Part shown: positions 57,194 through 64,000 of the stretch, piece by piece
How positions within the stretch are numbered: position 1 is the first letter of the stretch
How the letters are laid out: the number at the start of each line of letters is the position of its first letter
NCBI RefSeq assembly: GCF_004337985.1
Contig: NC_043742.1
Span: 186,001 to 250,000 of the forward strand
Reading direction: 5' to 3'
From: Pyricularia pennisetigena
Taxonomy: Eukaryota; Ascomycota; Sordariomycetes; Magnaporthales; Pyriculariaceae
DNA: 64,000 bases
Position numbers and translations under genes: made by a program
Notes under the pieces: generated by a model
Databases searched by the model: none
Seen by the model: only the letters and a program-made list of their open reading frames with translations
Told to the model about the DNA's origin: nothing

Positions 57194-57449
57194 TGGTATA
57201 TATTTCTTGAAACTTTTTGTGTAAATTAAAAAGAGGTTTAAAATTTCGTAAATTGAGGAAAAGTTTAAGGTTTTTTGCCTGCAGTCGAACGGGGAGTTTG
57301 GGCGCGAGGAGCTATTTTAATTAAATTGATTGAAAATAGCTTGGCGATAAATTTTTTAATAAAAATAAAAATGGTAACGAAAAATGGTTATAGGTGATAC
57401 GAATGGTGGATAACGAAAAATAAAAACAAAAAAAGAATTGGTGCGGATA

Positions 57450-59360
57450 AATGGTCGGGTTAAAAACCGAATTTTGTTTTGGCAATTGCGAAAAAGTGAA
57501 TAAAGGCGGGGTGTTATTTGATTTAAATTTAATTAAATCTAGCGTAGAAAATTTTATAACGGCGCTAAATTTAATTGGGTAAGTTATAAATAAATTGAAT
57601 ATGGGGTAACCAAACTGGGAATTCAAACGCAAAGTTTTTTTGTTTTATTAAATTTATTAAATTTATTAAAATAATAAAAATTTGAATTTTAACCAGAATT
57701 TTTAATTTTAAATTTTGATTATAATTTTGCTATATTTAGAACAATTCATTATTCTTAAATATTGCTGTTATTTGCAAATATGGGTGAATATTTTTATTTT
57801 AAAAAATTTATTTTAATTTTAATTTGAAAATTAACAATTTTTAGCCCGTAAACGCAAAAACGACGAAAAAATAGGATAAAAAACCCACAAATCGCGCGAT
57901 TGTAATAAAAGGCTGAAAACGCAAATAGAGAATGGCGACGAATTTAAATTAGTAATGGACCGCGCACGCAAGCGTTTTAACACCGTATGATTTCGTTAAA
58001 AGTCCAAATTGCGGAGCGAATATAAATATTTTGCGTTTATTAAATTCGTATGAAAGCAAATGGAAAATAAGTTTAAAGCTGATTTTATTGCCAAAAAGTA
58101 AGTAATTATTATATATAGTTTTTTTAATATTAAAATAACGTTGTAATTATTAAATATAACCATCCAGGAAATTTTAAAACCAATATTGGAAAGATTTGCA
58201 ATCCAAATTCGGTTTGAAATCCCGCACCCTTACCCCAAGCGACGACGAAAATTGGGAAAATGTGGAGGATTTAAATAATTTAAAGGATGTTTTTAAAATG
58301 TTTTTTCAAATTCCTATTAAAAAAGCCGAATTTAAAATGCAAAAATGGGAAAAAATGGTTATTATATTATTATATAAATAATACACCTATTAAGGTAAAA
58401 CGAGTTAATTTGTCCGCCAGATTTTCCACAAATTTGGAAAACTTATTTTATTTAAAAGTTCTTTCAAATTTGGTTATATAATGCGCCAAATCCGCTATAA
58501 AGCCGCGCATTTTGGTGAAACGGCCAATTTAAATCAAGCTAAAATGGTTAAATTGGTAAATTATAAATGGTTATATAGGATGGTTATTTAAATATACGGT
58601 TAACAATTTTAAATATTACGTAATTAATTTTACTATATAATGTATCGATGCTGGTATTCCCTGGTAGCTTATTTGGCGATTAAGGTGTATTATTGGGCGA
58701 AAAACACTGCGGTTTATAATTTTAATATAAACCAAATGTTCCAATTGTTTAAAGTTAAAACAAAGTAAATTTTACACATTTTAATTTTCCGAAATAAAAT
58801 AATTGTTAATTATTTTACAGGGCGATTTATTTTACGTTTATATAATCTTTTATTTTGGTTAAAGCAATTTTTTTGCGCGTTTTTATTTGTTTTGGCGTAT
58901 TTAAACCTTTAATTGTAAATTATAATTACATTAAAACTACCGCCCTGTTCCGCGTTTAAAAGTCGTACAGGGTTTTTAGTCGCAAAGCACCTATCCAGCG
59001 CATCTGGGTTAAACAGGCCCTTTATAAAATTTATATAAATGTGCTAAGCAAATCCATTCGCACCATTTACCGAATAATAAGTTAGGAAAATATGGATGGA
59101 TGGGTTACGCTTTTATTTATTGCGAATAATTGGGTTGGGGTGCCTAATTACCTAAAAGCATTTAAACGTTAGGTAAAAGGGTTATAAATGCTGGTTATAA
59201 AACCAATTTACAGTAAAATGTTTAAAAAGTTTGAAGGGGATTTTTTGCCTGCTATTTAATTTAAATACGCGGAATAATTGCGAGTTTTAATTATATATTT
59301 TACGGTGGTGTTAGCAGTTAAAATTTTTAATTGCATAAATTTTATTTATATTTAATTAGC
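57450..59360 (+). pseudogene. Unidentified spliced gene in the hAT element
   Basis: Plus-strand fragments: GLKTEFCFGNCEKVNKGG (about 57450), NKRLKTQIENGDEFKLVMD and RARKRFNTV (57900-58000), and MENKFKADFIAKK ending at a GTAAGT donor (about 58100). An acceptor CATCCAG at about 58168 rejoins the frame to LQSKFGLKSRTLTPSDDENW and ENVEDLNNLKDVFKMFF (58196-58381). A later stretch at 58990-59280 reads APIQRIWVKQALYKIYINV and MDGWVTLLFIANNWVGVPNY. Stops are mostly TAA/TAG. I do not recognise the family; the segments may belong to one gene or two. Confidence 0.38.
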
Positions 59361-59438
59361 GTAATAAATTTCCAATTAAACAAAAACAAAATTTAAAAAA
59401 ATGTCCAAACGGTTAATTGAATTTAATATTTTAATATT

Positions 59439-59940
59439 TTAAGAAAAAAATTTATAACCCATTATTTTTAACATTAACCGAACCAATTGTATATTTTTCG
59501 TCGATATTGTAACCCGTTTTGCATAAATAATAGCAAGTTTTAAAGCAGTAAATAATTGTACCAAAAACATTTCCGCCGCTTTTTGCAATACCATTAAAAC
59601 CTTTTTTTGTATTTGCAATATAATATAAGGCGTAATTATAAACATTATATTTTTAACTAAACGCTGAAAAGCGATTTTGGGGATTAAAAGGTCTGTACGG
59701 GATTGCAATCGGCGGATTTTTTTTAACGCAATTATTATAAATAGCTATTAAAATATAATTATCCAATATAACCAAGTATATTTTTTATTCCCAGGTTAAA
59801 ACCGTTTTGCACGATTATTCTTTTATTGTTTATTATTTTGTACCCGTGTGTCAAGTTTTCCGGTATTTCGATTTAGTGGTTTACCCCCAGTTGTCTTTTT
59901 TACGGTTTTTTTAGTTTTCCCTCGTTTTATTTGTAAATTA
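59439..59940 (-). pseudogene. Histone H3-like gene A (CENP-A-length loop 1) in the hAT element
   Basis: Minus strand, two exons. Exon 1 (59940 to about 59790) reads KTKKTVKKTTGGK, matching the H3 tail RTKQTARKSTGGK, so positions equivalent to K4, K9 and K14 are Lys. The run continues to KRFxPG at exactly the distance of H3 HRYRPG. The initiator position is ATA, one G-to-A from ATG. After an intron near the usual RPG site, exon 2 (about 59744-59439) reads ALKKIRRLQSRTDLLIPKIA, FQRLVKNI, VLQKAAEMFLVQLF, IIYAKRVTI and KNIQLVRL. Between RLVKNI and VLQKAAE are 18 residues, as in CENP-A; canonical H3 has 16. AEMFLV also has the Phe seen in CENP-A. The C-terminus is extended (LKIMGYKFFS). Two stops in exon 1. 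Confidence 0.75.
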
Positions 59941-60443
59941 TTTTTTGAATGGATAATAGGTAAGGGTGTTTTTGGAATTTCCAGTAATCGTAAAAATAAC
60001 TCGGGGTTTATTTTTTCAAAGAAATGTAAAAGTACGGAATGGGTTCGACGTAAATTAACCGGAAATTAACAAATTGTTAATTTAAATATCCAATAATTAA
60101 AAAAGAAATGTTTATTTATTATATGGTAGTATTTGGTCTAATTTGGGAAAATTAGGAATTTGTCGACGTTTTTCTTGTTTTGTTTTTGCCATATTTGTGT
60201 AGGTAAAACCTGGCGACAAATAATAATGTAAAAAAGAAAAAAAAACATTAAGCAGTACAAATTTTTAATTTTAACAAATTTTTAATACAAAGTTTAACCG
60301 ATATTTCCCCGTTATCGATTATTCAAAATTCCACTGTTTAATTAAGCGGATAAATTAAATATAGTCCCATTTTTTCCTAAATTTGAAAATAATAACGAAA
60401 ACATATTTTCCTTTTTTTTCAAACTTTTAACCATATTATCGTA

Positions 60444-63380
60444 ATGGATACCGTATCGCCACCTCCGGAAATCTTAGTCGAAAAACTAGTGTTTCCGGAT
60501 ATTAAAATCGTTAACGAATTTCGTAATTATTTTTCGAATATATGTACACCCGTCCCACGTTCACCTGGCGTTAATTCGCACGATTATAATTTCCTTTTTA
60601 AGTTAGATTTGGAAGTTAAAACTAAATTTATTACGGTATTTGCAAATAAATAAAACATTGGTTGCAACGATCCTGTTTTATACGGCGGGAAAAAGGATGC
60701 GTATTATATATACATATTTAAATTATAAAATAATTTCCTCGATTTATTCGTTTTTGGATTTTGGTTTCGACGTTGGTAACCGACAGATAATAAAGTCGAT
60801 TTAACCGTTAAAGGGTTTTAGAAATTTAAATTGGCGGAAATTTGGCAATATTACCATTAAAGTTTTTTTCGAAAAAACGGCGAATTATGTTTAATTTGCA
60901 AAAAATGTTTGCAAATGTTAAAATATCCCCAATTTAGTAAAAAAAACCAGTATTATGGAACCAGCACCCTTATACGGTATCGGAATACAATTATTTGTGT
61001 TTAAAACGAATTCGGATTACAAAACGATTTACCTAACCCCAGTTTAATTTTTACGGATTTTTATGTGGTAAGTTTTTTCCATTTATTAACGAAATGTAAT
61101 TATCCATATAACCATTTATATAACCATCCATATAACCATTTTATACTATTATTTCTATATTTGCAAAAATTAATATATAATTACATTTTTTAAACGAAAA
61201 AAATCCATAAATATACCAAAAAAGAGGTTAAGGAATTATACGTCCGATTTTGCATTTTATTGCGAAAAGGATTTAATATTATATAAAATTCGGAATTTAA
61301 AATGTTTGTACAGACCCGAAACGATCGATGGAGGGTTTCATCGCCACAAACCCTGGCCAAAAAATGCAACAATATATCCGAAAATATTATTGCCCAAAAT
61401 GTAATAAATATCCCCAAAAGAGGCAAATTTTGTTTGGTCGTGGACGGATGGACAAACCCCGGTTTAAAACACGTTTTTTGGGGTATTGTGGCCGTTTATA
61501 TCGACAATAATTGGGTACGTCGGTATATTATTTTGGATTTTATTGCGATTAACGCCAGCAAAACGAAGGAAAAACTGGTAAAATTTACCGTTTAAATTAT
61601 TTTTAAATATAAATTGGAAGGTAAAATATTGGTTATTATAGTTGATGATATTTCCAATTTCCGTACCGGGGACGTTGTTGCGGAAATTCGAAAACATATT
61701 CCCCAACTATAAATGCAATTAAACATTTTACAAATTTTTTGTATAATTTACGTTTTACAATTAATAAAAGGGGTTATATATTAAAATTTTTATATTCCTA
61801 AAGCAGATTTCCGCGCATTTTTGGTTAATTCCAACGATAGGAATATTTGGCGATTAATAATTTGGAGGAATTTAAAATATGGGATATATTTCCAAAATAT
61901 ATTATCGCCCAAATAAGTGTTTAATTTTATTAAAAATTTTGAAATATAATTATTTAATATATCAGTTTTTATATAAGTTACGTTATTTGGCGGTTTTATT
62001 GTATTAAAGCCCCAAACGTACCGAATTCTTTTCCAATTTGCAATAAATTATTGGCGAATTTGGCGTTAAAAGACCCCGTTTTTTAATTAAAAATATATAA
62101 ACGAAATGGAGTTTAACCATTTCGGTTATTGCGCGTGCGTTTTAACTACGTAAAACCATGGAATTATTTATTAAATAATATTTTGTGTTAATAAAGGGCC
62201 AGGATAACCGGGCGAATTTGATTTTATCCAAATTTCGAACATTTGCAAAAAGTTGGACGATTTTTGAATGTTTTTTAGCAACGATTAAAACTATCGCGGT
62301 TTTTACCAATGTTTTTGGCGCCAATAAAATGGAAAAAATTGCGTACGTTTTATTTGGGTTGGGAATTATTGGAATTGCTTTTACTAATTTCGAACGAGAA
62401 TTTCAGGGAAAAACCCAAAAATATCCATAAACGGGATGGTATACCAATTTGAAAAACGTAGTTCGTATTGCACGAGCAAAATTGGACAAATATATCGATT
62501 TAATTTAACGTTAAAAAATTGAAAAAATGTATTTTGTGGCGGTTATTTTAATCCCATTTACGCGGACGGATTTTAAAAAAAACAGGTTCCGATATTACGC
62601 AAAATATATTAACCAAAAGGTGAAAAATTTAATTAACCGAAACATTAATCGTTTGGCCGAATTATATTCGCAAAAACGAAATCCAAATTTCCACCCCAAA
62701 ATAAAATTAATTTACCCGGGAACGGATCCAGTTTTATTTATTTTATAGCGGAAACCGAGTCCAAAAAAACGCAAATATATTTTTAACCAAAATTTAAATC
62801 CAATAACCAGCCTATATTCCATCGATCGTTTTATTGAAAAAAATATCCGGTTAAAAATTAAAATATTTTTTATTTAAAGTTCGTTATTTTCAAATTATGG
62901 ATGGTTATACGGATGGTTATACGGATGGTTATACGGATGGTTATATTAGTATATATATATTAATCCTCGATTATTTACCGCAATTATGGAAAACGATAAT
63001 AATATTTTCAACTGGTGGGCTATTTATAAAACCAAATTCCCGGAATTTGCCCAAATCGCCCGCGATATTTTAGCTATTTTTACTATTTCCATCTTTATTA
63101 AGCGGTTATGGTTATAATTAGGCAATTCGATTTTTTTTAATCAATTTTCGTTAATTTTATCGGTAATCCGGGACCGTGCTGTTATTTACGCTTCGATTAA
63201 AAAAAAATCATTTTTTTTAATCGGTATTAAAACTTTTATTATATATAAAGAATTTATGTCCCCGGAAGACGAAGAAATTGAAAACGACCGTTTTAAAGAA
63301 TTTATTGGGTTCGTATATAATTTGGGGGAATTAAGCGAAAATTTAAATTCGGATAACGATAATCCTATTTAGGTAGCGGT
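60444..63380 (+). pseudogene. hAT transposase
   Basis: Starts at ATG 60444 (MDTVSPPPEILVEKLVFPD). A BED-type zinc finger is at about 60870-61015: ELCLICKKCLQ, then GTSTLIRYRN, with a His changed to Tyr. Intron 61068-61224 begins GTAAGT. The catalytic RNase H-like part at 61302-61690 has FCLVVDGWTNPGLKHVFWGI, YIILDFIAIN and IVDDISNFRTGD. 62527-62748 contains the expected inserted helical region. The C-terminal dimerisation domain at 63000-63115 reads FNWWAIYKTKFPEFAQIARD and ILAIFTISIFIKRLW, the hAT WW...P-LA-ARDILAIPAS-ER signature. An acidic tail follows (SPEDEEIENDRFKEF). Stops and frameshifts make it inactive. Confidence 0.8.
62895..62945 (+). repeat. Tandem 12-bp repeat ATGGTTATACGG, four units
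   Basis: Four tandem units of (G)GATGGTTATAC in an intron-like gap of the transposase gene. Related single motifs GGATGGTTAT or its complement ATAACCATCC occur elsewhere inside the hAT element (about 56268, 58147, 58580, 61105-61135). Confidence 0.8.
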
Positions 63381-63589
63381 CGCTAATACCCCAATCCGGG
63401 GAAATATTAACCGTATACCCCCATTACCCGTTTTTAGTTAAAAAGGGTTTTAACCTAATAAATTGTTAATAAAAACCCTATTTAGGGCAGTGAAACGGGT
63501 ACGGGGTAATATCGTGTATGGGCGTAATTCGAAAAGCTCCCAATTGTAAAATAAAGGTTTAATATATTTATTTTCCTTTTTATATTTTA

Positions 63590-63870
63590 TTTGCAATCGT
63601 AAATTTATATAATATTTGATTCATAATCGTGATTTTATATTATATTTGATGTATTATCGTGATTTTATGTTATATTTGATTTATTATGGTAATTTTATAT
63701 TATATAATTTATTATCGTGATTTTATACTATGGTTTATTTATAATCGTTATTTTATATTATATTTTATTTATTATCGTCATTTTATGGTATGGTTTATTT
63801 GTAATCGTCAATATATATTATATTTTATTTTTAATCGTAAATTATATTTTATTTGTAATTGTGATTTTTA
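63590..63870 (+). repeat. AT-rich subterminal tandem repeat
   Basis: About eight to nine imperfect units of roughly 30-35 bp with the core ATTATCGTGATTTTATATTA followed by TATTTGATTT-like sequence, between the transposase gene and the GC-rich right end. Confidence 0.75.
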
Positions 63871-63919
63871 CCTATATTTCGAAAAAAAATCATAAATATA
63901 AATATGGAAAATTTGTAAT

Positions 63920-64000
63920 TTTACGGGTTCTCCCACTGGGGCCCGCGGGTTGCCAAGAAAACCCGTGTACGGTTTTGGGCCGGGCCGGGCCCCCCCCACA
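63920..64000 (-). repeat. hAT right terminal region, GC-rich
   Basis: Contains GGGGCCCGCGGGTTGCC, AAGAAAACCCGTGTACGG and GGGCCGGGCCGGGCCCCCCCC, similar in inverted orientation to 55921-56100. Cut by the end of the window. Confidence 0.55.

Larger units (their letters stand above)
55900..64000 (+). mobile_element. Large hAT-type DNA transposon with histone H3-like cargo (right end at the window edge)
   Basis: GC-rich ends (55921-56100 and 63920-64000) enclose about 8 kb of AT-rich sequence with a hAT transposase on plus (60444-63380). Both ends share AAAACC(C/G), a CAGG/CACGGGTTTTCTT-type block and GGGCCCGCGGG, the right one inverted. Minus-strand genes inside include two histone H3-like genes. 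The size is about twice that of ordinary hAT elements. The exact termini and 8-bp duplication could not be set because the right end lies at or beyond 64000. Confidence 0.65.

Overview
The window looks like one AT-rich, gene-poor block of a filamentous ascomycete (Pezizomycotina) genome. It is almost entirely mobile elements nested inside one another. Most coding remains are broken by TAA/TAG codons at positions where the family has Gln, and by other C-to-T/G-to-A changes. That pattern is what repeat-induced point mutation (RIP) leaves, and RIP is inferred rather than measured here. Introns with GTAAGY donors and a GCTAAC branch point also point to a filamentous fungus.

Layout. 83-694: start of an LTR (called LTR-X here) cut by a terminal-inverted-repeat element (called the TAGTC element). 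695-8754: complete Ty1/copia element on the minus strand (Copia-2; LTRs 231 bp, target duplication GATAT) holding a solo LTR-X. 9242-11100: TAGTC element. 11437-17254: 5'-truncated Copia-1 copy A with another solo LTR-X. 17255-18240: pogo/Fot1-type transposase remnant. 18250-20470: a GC-balanced island with a two-exon gene for a 75-residue secreted protein with eight cysteines. 20471-30235: chimeric Copia-1 copy B with two TAGTC elements and one LTR-X. 30236-31185 and 40617-41953: Copia-1 copy C, split by Gypsy-1 (31186-40611, chromodomain, target duplication GTTTT). 41945-45328 plus 54430-54601: plus-strand Gypsy-2, whose 3' LTR was hit by a second, inverted Gypsy-2 (45329-54429). 54602-55900: second GC-balanced island with a gene remnant. 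55900-64000: a large hAT-type DNA transposon.

The most unusual content is in three places. (1) The hAT element carries two histone H3-like genes, on the strand opposite to its transposase, plus an unidentified spliced gene. One H3-like gene has a canonical-looking H3 tail but a CENP-A-length loop 1. (2) Three LTR families (Gypsy-1, Gypsy-2, Copia-2) each carry a gene antisense to gag-pol between pol and the 3' LTR; the Gypsy-2 one is recognisable in both of its copies. (3) The TAGTC element has 9-bp target duplications, hairpin-rich ends and, inside, a tandemly duplicated ORF module of unknown function but no transposase.

Nothing here forms a host operon or pathway. The only likely host gene is the small secreted protein gene. 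Family names Copia-1, Copia-2, Gypsy-1, Gypsy-2, LTR-X and TAGTC are labels used only in this annotation.
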